Assembly: GCA_964512045.1 (NCBI GenBank)
Contig: CAZEJK010000013.1
Location: forward strand, 1 to 47,225
Length of the DNA: 47,225 nt
Source of the DNA: CAZEJK01 sp964512045
GTDB taxonomy: Bacteria; Acidobacteriota; Thermoanaerobaculia; Thermoanaerobaculales; Sulfomarinibacteraceae
Direction of reading: 5' to 3'
Of the stretch, positions 1 to 7,935 are shown piece by piece. A model generated the notes under the pieces. That model did no database searches and was not told where the DNA came from. It worked only from the letters and a program-made list of their open reading frames with translations. The translations under genes were made by a program, and so were the position numbers. How positions within the stretch are numbered: position 1 is the first letter of the stretch; each line of letters starts with the position of its first letter.

Positions 1-6
1 TCCCAT
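1..6 (-). CDS. Start codon of a leftward gene running off the window
   Basis: On the minus strand the window edge reads AAGGAGGAGAC followed by ATG GGA, so a strong Shine-Dalgarno sequence sits a few bases before an ATG at position 6. Only two codons are inside the window, so nothing can be said about the product. The purine-rich box directly before the ATG is the reason for calling a gene start. It would be divergent from the phosphatase gene that begins at 656. Confidence 0.5.
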
Positions 7-655
7 GTCTCCTCCTTCGAGACCTGGGGGGATATCCACCAACGATCAGTTCTCAGTTCTCAATGCCGCCCGCCCTCCCGGTAGTCTGCTCTGCAAGCTT
101 CAGGCATCGACGGGTACGGGAAACGCTCGCTGCAAGGGCAGATGGGTGGGCGGGGGAGCTAACTGCTAACGTCTAATACCTTAGAGCTACGCGGGCGCGG
201 GACCGGCACCTTCGGAGCATTACTTCGGTTGCGGCCCGCGGCCGCGTTGGATCTTCATGCCGAGGAGGTTCAAAAGATCCGGTTCGATCTCTTCACAGAA
301 TGCCTCGGACGGCTCACGGTACGCTACAGAGACGTCTCGAGAGAAATTTCGAAAACGATGGGCTTGTGGAGACCCCTCTGGCGCAACACCGCGCAACTCT
401 CGGGGGCATCAACCCCCTCTCTGGTGCGCACAGTCAATATCGGTCCCACGGCTGTCAGGATGAGATGGGCTGTCACGACACCGGTCCCCAACCGTTCGTA
501 TCCAGGAACGTGCACCCGCCGAATGAAACACATCGTGTCGGGCGGGTCGCGCTGAGTCAACAGCGTGCCGGTCGGCGGCACTCGACCCATACGATGCTCT
601 TGAACTATGCTGGCCGTGGCCTCGATCGATCGAGACTCGGGGCGTGAGAGGAGAG
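7..655. other. Divergent intergenic region, no convincing gene
   Basis: About 650 bases separate the leftward start at 6 from the phosphatase start. It contains two tandem copies of CAGTTCT at 47-60. It also holds a GC-rich inverted repeat, GCGGGC at 191-196 with GCCCGC at 234-239, whose inner arms ACCG and CGGT can also pair. A promoter-like pair lies at 582-611. Open frames exist on both strands (for example 229-555 forward and 409-738 reverse), but they have no recognisable domain or good ribosome site and look like chance frames. No tRNA, riboswitch or known RNA motif was recognised. Confidence 0.5.
582..611 (+). promoter_or_regulatory. Putative sigma-70-type promoter for the SpoIIE phosphatase
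   Basis: TCGACC (582-587) resembles a -35 box (4 of 6) and TATGCT (606-611) a -10 box, separated by 18 bases. Transcription would start near 618, leaving a leader of about 38 bases that contains the ribosome site before 656. Confidence 0.4.
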
Positions 656-3172
656 ATGCAGAGCAGTCGGTTCTTCGTGGTGCTCCTGACCGTCGGGGCT
701 TTGGCCTTTCTCGTGGCCGGGCTGTCGATCGTGGACATGTTCGTTCCCCGTCCCTTCGACGGCGTCTATCTCGAGGCGGATACACCAGGCTCGTTGACCG
801 TCCGACAGGTCGTGCGCAGCTCGGGTGCCGCGCGGGCAGGGATCCACTCGGGGGACACGATTCTCGGAATCGACGCGACTGCGATCCGTGCCCCTGCAGA
901 GGCGCAGGAGATCCTGAACCGCCACAGGATCGGTGATTCTGTCTCGTACTTGGTCCGCAGTGACAGGGGCCTTCACGAGGTCGCCGTGGAGCTCGGCCCC
1001 CGGCGAATCGGCGACTCCACCTACCTGGTTGCCAGCGCCCTGGGCTTTCTGTTCTTCTTTGTCGGGGTATTCGTGGTGCTTCGCCAGCGCCACCTGCCAG
1101 CAGCACAGGTGTTTTTCATGCTGTGCACCCTGTTCCTGCTGTTCCTGGTGTGTCGCCTTCGGCCCGCGTCGTACTCCTGGGTCGACACGTTCGTGCTGAC
1201 CACGGGGACTGCGGCGTTGCTGTTCATGCCGCCGACGTTCCTGCACTTCTTCTTGATCTTTCCCCGTCCCGTCTGGGAGTCCATTCCGGTCCGCTGGGTT
1301 CAGCGCGCTCTCGCCTGGCCGGCAAGCCCGCGGCGCCTGGCTTTCCTGTACGTCGTTCCGCTGCTGGTGTATGCAGCAAGTGCGATGGTCTATCAGCGTG
1401 GAGGAACTGGGGTGCCGCTGATCAGCGGTGCGCCGCTTGCGAACTGGTGGCTGATGGCCGTCTACATGGTGCTGGGGCTCGCGGCACTGGCGACGAACGC
1501 GAGTCGACTCGACGAGCCCCGTCAGCGACGAGGCGCCGGCCTCGTGCTGATTGGCGCGGTATTCGGGATCGTCCCGTTCCTGATACTCGCCGTGGCGTTT
1601 CCGTCGTTCCTCCACACCGAGCGGTTCATCATCTACGGTGTCGTGCCACTGGCGCTCGTGCCGCTGACGTTCGCCTATGCGATCGTTCGCTTCCAACTCC
1701 TGGAGATCCGGGTGATCTTGCGCAAGAGCCTGCTGTACACAGCGACCACTGCTGTCGTCACGGCTCTATACGCCCTCGGCATCGCCTCGGTGCACGTGCT
1801 GTTTCGAGGGACTCCGGTCGTGGACTCGAGGTACTTTCCGTTCATCCTGGCGCTCGCGATCGTGCTGCTCTTCGAACCGCTGCGGCATCGAATCCAGGGA
1901 CCTGTGGATCGCTTCTTCTTCGCGGAGCGGTCTCGGCTGCAGCGAGCGATGGTTGAGCTGGGCGAGGCGTTTGGGGCACATGTGGATCTGGCGACGGTTG
2001 TCCGTTCGCTGGTGGAGCGGTTGCCGGAGATCCTCGGCCTGCACTTCGCTGCGCTGTATCTCGTGCGAGGACAGCGGTTGGTGCGGGTAGAGGGGCCGGG
2101 CTCGCTGCCCGAGTCGGTGCCGATTCTCGGCTTCCTGCACGAGCACCTCCGCCGCTCGGGCGGTCTGGTCCAAGTGGATCAGCTCGGGTCGCTGGAAGCA
2201 GTGTCGGTAGAGCTCGGCGCCGTGAAGCGATCTCTCGAGGACGCGGGAGTGGAGGTGGTGGGCCATCTCGCGTCGCCGCGACGGCGGATCGGTCTGGTGA
2301 TGCTATCGGGCAAGACATCGCAGATGTCGTTCGAGCCGGAGGAGCTGAGCCTGCTCCGCAGCCTTCTCCATCAGGCAGCGATGGCGTTGGAGACCAGCCT
2401 GCTGTTGGAAGAGCGAACGCGTCAGGCGGAGCTGGAGCGGGAGATGGAGATCGCCGCATCGATCCAGGCGTCTCTGCTCCCGTCATCGCTGACAACGCCG
2501 CGAGGCTGGTCGGTGGCGGCTCTGTGTCAGCCCGCACGCCAGGTTGGTGGTGACTTCTATGCCGAGCTGACAGGGCCGGACGGGCAGACCCCGGCAATCG
2601 TGTTCGGAGACGTGTCAGGCAAGTCGGTACCCGGTGCATTGCTGATGATGGCAGCCCATGAGGTGCTGCAGTCGCTGGCCATTAGCTACCGTGACCCGGA
2701 GGAGCTCTTCGAGCTCGCCAACCGCCGGCTGTACGCTCTGCAGAAGCGTCGCTTTATCTCACTCGGCTATCTGCACTGCGTTGCGGGCGCCGGTACGCTC
2801 AGATATCTGATTGCCGGTCAACCGCCACTCCTGCACGTGCGGACCAGTGGAGCGGTGGAGGAGCTGCCACTGTCGACCCACCGGATTCCCGTGGGCGCAA
2901 TGCGTGAGACCGGATATGCCTCGCGGGTTGTTGAAGTTGAAACCGGAGACGTGGTTCTTGCGTACTCTGATGGTGTGATCGAGGCACGCTCTCCGAGCGG
3001 AGAGTTCTTCGGTCAAGCTCGGTTGGAATCGGTACTGGCGGGCTGCCAGAGCGACCCTCAGCTCGCCGTGCACAGGGTCATGGAAGCAATTCGAGACTTC
3101 ACCCACGGTGAGCATCCGTATGACGACGTGACCCTGATCGCGTTGGCTCGCGTGGAAGACGAGGTGGCATGA
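656..3172 (+). CDS. PDZ, membrane, GAF and SpoIIE-type PP2C phosphatase
   Basis: An 838-residue membrane-bound serine phosphatase of the RsbU/SpoIIE class. A signal-anchor helix at about residues 7-27 is followed by a PDZ-like domain (about 37-115, with the motif SGDTILGID). Several membrane helices follow (about 120-360), then a GAF domain (about 425-580) and a SpoIIE phosphatase domain (about 590-835). The phosphatase shows VFGDVSGKSVPGALLMM and VVLAYSDGVIEA, the metal-binding regions of this family. Such proteins dephosphorylate anti-sigma-factor antagonists or similar partners, and here the PDZ domain probably faces the periplasm. ATG 656 was preferred over the in-frame GTG at 644 because AGGAG lies just before it; the spacing is tight, so GTG 644 remains possible. 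It overlaps the next gene by ATGA. No anti-sigma or antagonist gene is adjacent, so the target is unknown. Confidence 0.88.
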   Translation: MQSSRFFVVLLTVGALAFLVAGLSIVDMFVPRPFDGVYLEADTPGSLTVRQVVRSSGAARAGIHSGDTILGIDATAIRAPAEAQEILNRHRIGDSVSYLVRSDRGLHEVAVELGPRRIGDSTYLVASALGFLFFFVGVFVVLRQRHLPAAQVFFMLCTLFLLFLVCRLRPASYSWVDTFVLTTGTAALLFMPPTFLHFFLIFPRPVWESIPVRWVQRALAWPASPRRLAFLYVVPLLVYAASAMVYQRGGTGVPLISGAPLANWWLMAVYMVLGLAALATNASRLDEPRQRRGAGLVLIGAVFGIVPFLILAVAFPSFLHTERFIIYGVVPLALVPLTFAYAIVRFQLLEIRVILRKSLLYTATTAVVTALYALGIASVHVLFRGTPVVDSRYFPFILALAIVLLFEPLRHRIQGPVDRFFFAERSRLQRAMVELGEAFGAHVDLATVVRSLVERLPEILGLHFAALYLVRGQRLVRVEGPGSLPESVPILGFLHEHLRRSGGLVQVDQLGSLEAVSVELGAVKRSLEDAGVEVVGHLASPRRRIGLVMLSGKTSQMSFEPEELSLLRSLLHQAAMALETSLLLEERTRQAELEREMEIAASIQASLLPSSLTTPRGWSVAALCQPARQVGGDFYAELTGPDGQTPAIVFGDVSGKSVPGALLMMAAHEVLQSLAISYRDPEELFELANRRLYALQKRRFISLGYLHCVAGAGTLRYLIAGQPPLLHVRTSGAVEELPLSTHRIPVGAMRETGYASRVVEVETGDVVLAYSDGVIEARSPSGEFFGQARLESVLAGCQSDPQLAVHRVMEAIRDFTHGEHPYDDVTLIALARVEDEVA

Positions 3173-4527
3173 TGCGGCGCTACTGGGCAGCGGCTGTGGC
3201 ACTGGCGGTGTTGGTGGGCGCCTTTTCGCTGCTGGCAATGCAGCGTGGACCGTCGTGGACGACGGACCAGGCCGAAGCGCTGCAGCAGTTCGAGGCCGGT
3301 CTCGAAGATCTGATGAAGATGTATCGGCGTGATGCAGCAGAGCACTTTCGCAAGGCAGTGGAGGTCGACCCCGAGTTTCTGGTGGCCAAGCTGTTCGCGT
3401 ACCAGAACAGCGCGATGATGGGAGCCGACCACGGCCTCGGTGCGAACGTCATGGAGGAGCTGAGCCGAGCTGACCTGAGCGCTGTCACGGATCGGGAGCG
3501 TTTTCTCATCCGCTTTCATGTGGCGCTGCAACGTAGCCCAGAGGATGCCGTTGCGATTGCCGATGCCTACCTGGAGACCCATCCGCACGATCCGTTCGCG
3601 CTCAACGCAAAGCTGGACTACCACTGGAAGCGGGACGAGCTGGAGCAGGCCGAGGAGATCGCCAGACAGCTGATCGAGGCCGATCCGAACAACGCAGTCG
3701 CGTACAATAACCTCGGATACCTGAGCATGAGTCAGGGGCGGTTTGCCGAGTCCGAGGAGATGCTCCTGACCTACCGTTTCCTGGCCCCCGAGCAGGCGAA
3801 CCCGCACGACTCGCTGGGCGAGCTGTACCTCGTAACCGGTCGGTACGAGGAGGCCCAGGCAAGCTTTGAGCGGGCCCTGGCGACTCGACCGGACTTCACC
3901 GCCTCGTACGAGCACCTGATGATGGCTGCCGTGGAGCAAGGGAGGTTCGAAGAGGCGATGGCGGCTGTGGAGCGGATGCGCGCTGTTGAGGGGTATCCGG
4001 AGGCGTGGATCGCTCAGCACAGCGCGTTCGTCGAGCTCTGGCGACGAATCGGCGAGGGAGGCTGGCGCGAGGCGTGGACGTACATCGAGAACGATCTTCC
4101 AAGCGCGATGGAACCAAGGGGCAGTCTGCTCCGCAGTGTCCACCTCGTGGCCTGCAAGGTCGGAAAGCTCGAGGTCGCGCGTCGCCTCGAGGGACAACTG
4201 GCGGGCGGCTATCAGGAGAAGTGGAGCGCCGTGGAGGGTGGCTCCTCGTCCCATCCCGGCGTGATGTACCTGCGGGCTCTCAGCAGCTCTGCGGATGATG
4301 ACCTGGCCGGTGCGGTGTCGTTGATGCACGCGGTCGATAAGCGACTGACGTACATGGCGGCTGAAGGACGGATGAAGCTATGTAACCGTCTGCAGATGGC
4401 GGCCGTGCTGCGTGCCCTTGGAGCCGATGACGGCGCGGCTGCGCTGCGTCATCAGGTGGATATGGTGAACCCGCAGCTGGGCAGAATGTACGATGAGCTT
4501 GGCTGTAGTGTGGTGCCCGATCGGTAA
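3169..4527 (+). CDS. Exported or anchored TPR-repeat protein
   Basis: A 452-residue protein. A short basic N-terminus and a hydrophobic stretch (about residues 5-22) look like a signal peptide or anchor. They are followed by tandem tetratricopeptide repeats, for example NNAVAYNNLGYLSMSQGRFA and ANPHDSLGELYLVTGRYEEA. TPR arrays are protein-binding scaffolds; no catalytic motif is visible. The start overlaps the phosphatase stop (ATGA, with a second ATG at 3172), so the two are probably co-translated and may act together, for instance with the TPR protein binding a partner of the phosphatase. That link is inferred from position only. The gene is closed by a strong hairpin at 4528-4557. Confidence 0.85.
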   Translation: MMRRYWAAAVALAVLVGAFSLLAMQRGPSWTTDQAEALQQFEAGLEDLMKMYRRDAAEHFRKAVEVDPEFLVAKLFAYQNSAMMGADHGLGANVMEELSRADLSAVTDRERFLIRFHVALQRSPEDAVAIADAYLETHPHDPFALNAKLDYHWKRDELEQAEEIARQLIEADPNNAVAYNNLGYLSMSQGRFAESEEMLLTYRFLAPEQANPHDSLGELYLVTGRYEEAQASFERALATRPDFTASYEHLMMAAVEQGRFEEAMAAVERMRAVEGYPEAWIAQHSAFVELWRRIGEGGWREAWTYIENDLPSAMEPRGSLLRSVHLVACKVGKLEVARRLEGQLAGGYQEKWSAVEGGSSSHPGVMYLRALSSSADDDLAGAVSLMHAVDKRLTYMAAEGRMKLCNRLQMAAVLRALGADDGAAALRHQVDMVNPQLGRMYDELGCSVVPDR

Positions 4528-4557
4528 TGGCCGAGCCCAGGGGTGGGGCTCTGGCCA
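4528..4557. terminator. Two-way transcription terminator hairpin
   Basis: TGGCCGAGCCC (4528-4538) pairs with GGGCTC-T-GGCCA (4546-4557), giving 11 base pairs with one bulged T and a 7-base loop. It begins directly after the TPR gene stop codon and lies before the convergent end of glpD. There is no long T run, so it resembles the other GC-rich hairpins of this window. Confidence 0.7.
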
Positions 4558-4593
4558 ACCATGCAGTCTCCACCTTGATGCGACCGGCACGCG

Positions 4594-6243
4594 CTACGAT
4601 GCTGCGCCTGGCGAGTGTTCGATCTCGCGGATACCTTTCACGGTCCACCCTTGAAGCTGATCGATGAAGCGTTCCTCTTCGGCGGTGATACGTGCGGATT
4701 TCCAGCCCATCTCTGCTCTGAGAAGCGGCCGCAGACGCGGGAGCAGCGCGACGGCTGCAGCCGGATCCCAGAGGCCCAGGCGCACGCGGCGCAACAGCAA
4801 GTCCTCGAGGTGCACCACCGCCGCGTACCGAAGGTGAGCGCGGATCTCTGCCGCCGTGACGTCCACGTGGTCGTCAAGAGGTTGGAGGTCGCGCTGACGG
4901 GTGATCAGTGTGCAGGCCGTCCAGGCCAGGTTTCCGAGGCGGCGGGCCATTCCCTCCGCAACCTCGGGCTGGAGACCGTGCACGATCGTCAGCCGCTCGT
5001 TGAGGTCATGAGGGGCAAGGCCGTCCAGCGGCGTCCCCTTGGTTGCGCACGGTTCCGTGTGGCGAGCGCGGCTCTCCGGGAGCCGCTCGATGACAGCATC
5101 TACGGCCTCTTCAGCGGTGGTTCTCCAGGTGGTGAGCTTGCCGCCGGCCACGGAGAGAAGTCCGTTCTCGTACCAGATGTCCTCTTCGCGGCTGGCTTCC
5201 GACGGGTCGTCAGCGTACGTGTCGAGGATCGGCCGGAGACCGGCGAAGGCGCCTCGTACGTGCTCCAGGCTCGTGAGAGTTGAAGGGAACGCGGCGTTCA
5301 GCGTCCGCAAGAGGTAGTCGACCTCTGTTCGCGATGGGCGCGGGTCATCGAGATCTTCGTTGTGGTAGAGGTCGGTGGTGCCGACGAGTGTACCCTCGCT
5401 GTGCGGGATGAGGAACACGGGGCGGCCGTCATCCGGTGACGGAACCGTGCACGCGGCTTGAAGCGGTATGTGGTTCGCGGGCAGGACGAGATGCGAGCCT
5501 CTGGATGGGCGCAAGTGACGATCTTGGAAACCGAAGACACGTCGGATCTCGTCGGTCCACACGCCGGAGGCGTTGACGGTCACATGAGCAGTGAGTCGCA
5601 ACACGGTTTTGTTGACGAGGTCCTCTGCAACGCAGCCTGTGACACGTCCGTGGGAGTCCCGGATCGCTTCGGCGACGCGCGCCCTGGTGAGTACGTGGCC
5701 GCCGTACGCGCAGCCCGTTGCAGCCGCGGCCAGGGTGACCTGGGCATCGTCAGCCTTGGCGTCCCAGTAGGCCAGTGCCCGATCCAGCTGGTCTGTCGGT
5801 AAGCCAGGGGCCAGGGTGCGCAGCTCGTCCATGCTCACTCGGGTGTGGCGTTGGGGTCGGCTGGTGAGTTGATCGTACATCCACAAGCCCAGGTCCACTT
5901 GCCAGCCCGGGAGCTGGTCGCCGTGATAGGCGGGGTAGAGGAACTGCACCGGTCGGATGAGGTGGGGGCTCAACGACAGCATCCGGTCCCGCTCTCGGCA
6001 TGCCAGCCGGGTGATCCGAAACTGCATCTGCTTGAGGTACCGCAGCCCTCCGTGAATCAGCTTCGACGATCTGGAGGAGGTGCCCGACGCGATGTCATCA
6101 CGTTCGAGGAGCAGCACGCGGAGGCCTCGTTGCGCCGCATCCAGGAAGATCCCGCAGCCGGTGATGCCTCCGCCGATGACGATCAGGTCGAACGGGTCAC
6201 TGGCCGAGGCAAGGGCCCGTTGGCGCCAGGTTGGATCAAACAC
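4594..6243 (-). CDS. glpD: Glycerol-3-phosphate dehydrogenase, FAD-dependent
   Basis: A 549-residue flavoprotein that oxidises sn-glycerol 3-phosphate to dihydroxyacetone phosphate and passes electrons to the quinone pool at the inner membrane. The N-terminus has the FAD Rossmann motif (VIGGGITGCG, residues 22-31), then the family hallmark SGTSSRSSKLIHGGLRYLKQ. A C-terminal DAO_C-type helical domain follows, and the length fits the GlpD/GlpA family. The start is GTG at 6243, chosen because GGAGGAG lies 8 bases upstream and the Rossmann fold begins soon after. It follows the flavoenzyme gene at 6245-7888 after a single base, so the two form an operon. That pairing suggests GlpD supplies or removes dihydroxyacetone phosphate used by its neighbour. 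Confidence 0.93.
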   Translation of the reverse strand: MFDPTWRQRALASASDPFDLIVIGGGITGCGIFLDAAQRGLRVLLLERDDIASGTSSRSSKLIHGGLRYLKQMQFRITRLACRERDRMLSLSPHLIRPVQFLYPAYHGDQLPGWQVDLGLWMYDQLTSRPQRHTRVSMDELRTLAPGLPTDQLDRALAYWDAKADDAQVTLAAAATGCAYGGHVLTRARVAEAIRDSHGRVTGCVAEDLVNKTVLRLTAHVTVNASGVWTDEIRRVFGFQDRHLRPSRGSHLVLPANHIPLQAACTVPSPDDGRPVFLIPHSEGTLVGTTDLYHNEDLDDPRPSRTEVDYLLRTLNAAFPSTLTSLEHVRGAFAGLRPILDTYADDPSEASREEDIWYENGLLSVAGGKLTTWRTTAEEAVDAVIERLPESRARHTEPCATKGTPLDGLAPHDLNERLTIVHGLQPEVAEGMARRLGNLAWTACTLITRQRDLQPLDDHVDVTAAEIRAHLRYAAVVHLEDLLLRRVRLGLWDPAAAVALLPRLRPLLRAEMGWKSARITAEEERFIDQLQGWTVKGIREIEHSPGAAS

Positions 6244-6244
6244 G

Positions 6245-7888
6245 CTACATCTCCTCCAATCGATCGGTCGGATCGAGCAGCACGGTGGGGTTCAGGATTC
6301 CATCTGGATCCATCTGGCCGGCTGCCGTGGCGAGCATCCGGTGTCCGTCTTCGCCGGTCTCGTGGACGAGCCATGGGGCGTGCCAGACACCGACGCCGTG
6401 ATGATGGGACAGTGCGGCGCCTGCCTCGACGATGGCTCGGGTTGCGGCTCGCTTGAGGCGAGCCCAGCGCTCGATCGTGTCAACGCAGGTGGAGCCACAT
6501 CGGAAGAAGAAGGTGAAGTACAGCGATGCGCCATCGCGGTACGGGTGCGAGACATGGCACAGGACTGCAGTGGTCTCACCGGGGGCGAGGGCGGTTGTCA
6601 GGGAGCCTCGAACGGCATCGCGAACCAGATCGAGACGCGACCACGGCGCCGCCGTCTCGAGGGTGTCGGTGGCGATGCCGTGGCTCAAGAGCCCGTCGCG
6701 CAGATAGGGATGCCGAAAACGGTCTGCACGCCACTTCCGACCAGGCCCGCGACCGAGGCGAACTGCGCCGTGGGGCGCAAGAATCGACCTGGCTTCGCGC
6801 AGGGTGGTGACGACGAGCTCCCTCTCTCCGCTTGCACCGAGGAGCATCAGACAGCCGGAGGCGACTCCACGAAAGGTAAGCCACTTTCGGATCAATGGCG
6901 CCAGGTGCGAGTGCCCGAGGCCGACGGACATGGCAACCTCCGTCTCAGGCTCGTCGGAGAGACGCAGTATCCCTATGGGGATTCCGGATTGGGCCAACCG
7001 TCGCGCCGCATCGGCTCCGCTGCTCCAGTCGGGAAACAGAAGAGCCTCAACGATCGTGTGTGTCGGTCGACGACGAACGCGTACGGTGGCCTTTGTGACC
7101 ACTCCCAGACGACCCTCGCTGCCGAGCACGAGGTGGCGCAAGTCCGGCCCAGCGGCAGATGCAGGCAGGGGAGGTACTGTCAGCCGCCCGGCAGGTGCGA
7201 CGAGCTCGACACCGGCCACCATGTCTTCGATCCTGCCGTACCCGGCGGACTCCTGACCTGACGAGCGCGTTACAATCCAACCGCCCAGTGTGGCCAGCTC
7301 CCACGACTGTGGGAAGTGGCCAAGGGTGAAACCGTGGTCGGCGAGCGCTTTCTCCAACATCGGCCCGGAGGCGCCGGCGCCGAGCGTTGCCAGCCCCGAG
7401 ACGTCATCGATCTTCTCGAGGGCGTTCAGGATGCCGAGATCGAGGCTGAGCACCGGCACGTCATGCTTCGGTACGTTGACCCCCCCGGTGACCGAGGTGC
7501 CGCCGCCCCATGGAATGACGCGGATCCGTTCGCGAGCGCAGACCTTGAGCACATGCTCCACCTCCTCTGTCGAGGAGGGCCAGTAGACGGCATCAGGTGC
7601 TCGGATCCGTGCGCCCGAGCGCCAGCGGACGAGATCCGGGAGGCCTTGGCCGAGCGCATGCTCGAGCCGGTGACGGGGCTCTGTACTGAGACGGCCGGAG
7701 ATCGCGGGCATCGGTCGCGGCGCCTCCACCTCCGGGAGGGTCTCCAGGGTCGGAATGCCTGCCGGGAATGGACCGAGACGTTCTGAAAGCCAGGCCAGCA
7801 TCTCCTCGGAGGGTGGGAAGGATGCGTCCGTGTATCCCCAGCCGCCGAGCCGGCGCGTTCGCGAGCCAGGAGATGTGTGTCGGCTCAT
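6245..7888 (-). CDS. FAD-linked oxidase, alkyl-DHAP-synthase-like
   Basis: A 547-residue member of the FAD_binding_4 / FAD-oxidase_C (VAO) family, closest in style to alkyldihydroxyacetonephosphate synthase. That enzyme swaps the acyl chain of acyl-DHAP for a fatty alcohol and so makes the ether bond of ether lipids. Visible are the FAD-binding loop PWGGGTSVTGGV, the segment GHFPQSWELATLGGWIVTRS typical of the alkyl-DHAP synthases, and a C-terminal HHHGVG motif that carries the active-site histidines. ATG 7888 was chosen because the frame further upstream runs into the divergent queA gene and has no family similarity. TACACT lies 7 bases before this ATG, so the mRNA may lack a leader. Co-transcription with glpD supports a DHAP-based substrate. 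A D-lactate or glycolate dehydrogenase role is the main alternative but fits the motifs less well. Confidence 0.82.
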   Translation of the reverse strand: MSRHTSPGSRTRRLGGWGYTDASFPPSEEMLAWLSERLGPFPAGIPTLETLPEVEAPRPMPAISGRLSTEPRHRLEHALGQGLPDLVRWRSGARIRAPDAVYWPSSTEEVEHVLKVCARERIRVIPWGGGTSVTGGVNVPKHDVPVLSLDLGILNALEKIDDVSGLATLGAGASGPMLEKALADHGFTLGHFPQSWELATLGGWIVTRSSGQESAGYGRIEDMVAGVELVAPAGRLTVPPLPASAAGPDLRHLVLGSEGRLGVVTKATVRVRRRPTHTIVEALLFPDWSSGADAARRLAQSGIPIGILRLSDEPETEVAMSVGLGHSHLAPLIRKWLTFRGVASGCLMLLGASGERELVVTTLREARSILAPHGAVRLGRGPGRKWRADRFRHPYLRDGLLSHGIATDTLETAAPWSRLDLVRDAVRGSLTTALAPGETTAVLCHVSHPYRDGASLYFTFFFRCGSTCVDTIERWARLKRAATRAIVEAGAALSHHHGVGVWHAPWLVHETGEDGHRMLATAAGQMDPDGILNPTVLLDPTDRLEEM

Positions 7889-7895
7889 GAAACTC

Positions 7896-7901
7896 AGTGT
7901 A
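7896..7901 (-). promoter_or_regulatory. -10 box of the flavoenzyme-glpD operon
   Basis: On the minus strand TACACT ends 7 bases before the ATG at 7888, so transcription should begin at or next to the start codon. No good -35 is visible at 17 bases. Confidence 0.4.
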
Positions 7902-7923
7902 GTCGAGCCGGTGGATGGCAGTG

Positions 7924-7929
7924 TAGGAT
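7924..7929 (+). promoter_or_regulatory. -10 box of queA, leaderless start
   Basis: TAGGAT ends 6 bases before the GTG of queA at 7936, and there is no ribosome site between them. The box lies back to back with the -10 of the divergent operon; the two start codons are only 47 bases apart. Confidence 0.4.
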
Positions 7930-7935
7930 CTCGGC

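Noticed and set aside
150..185. Short resemblance to 16S rRNA (TCTAATACC)
   Set aside because: Only a few bases match and the flanking sequence does not fold or align as rRNA.
229..555. Forward 108-codon frame in the first intergenic region
   Set aside because: TTG start, no ribosome site, no recognisable domain, and codon use not clearly different from noncoding sequence.
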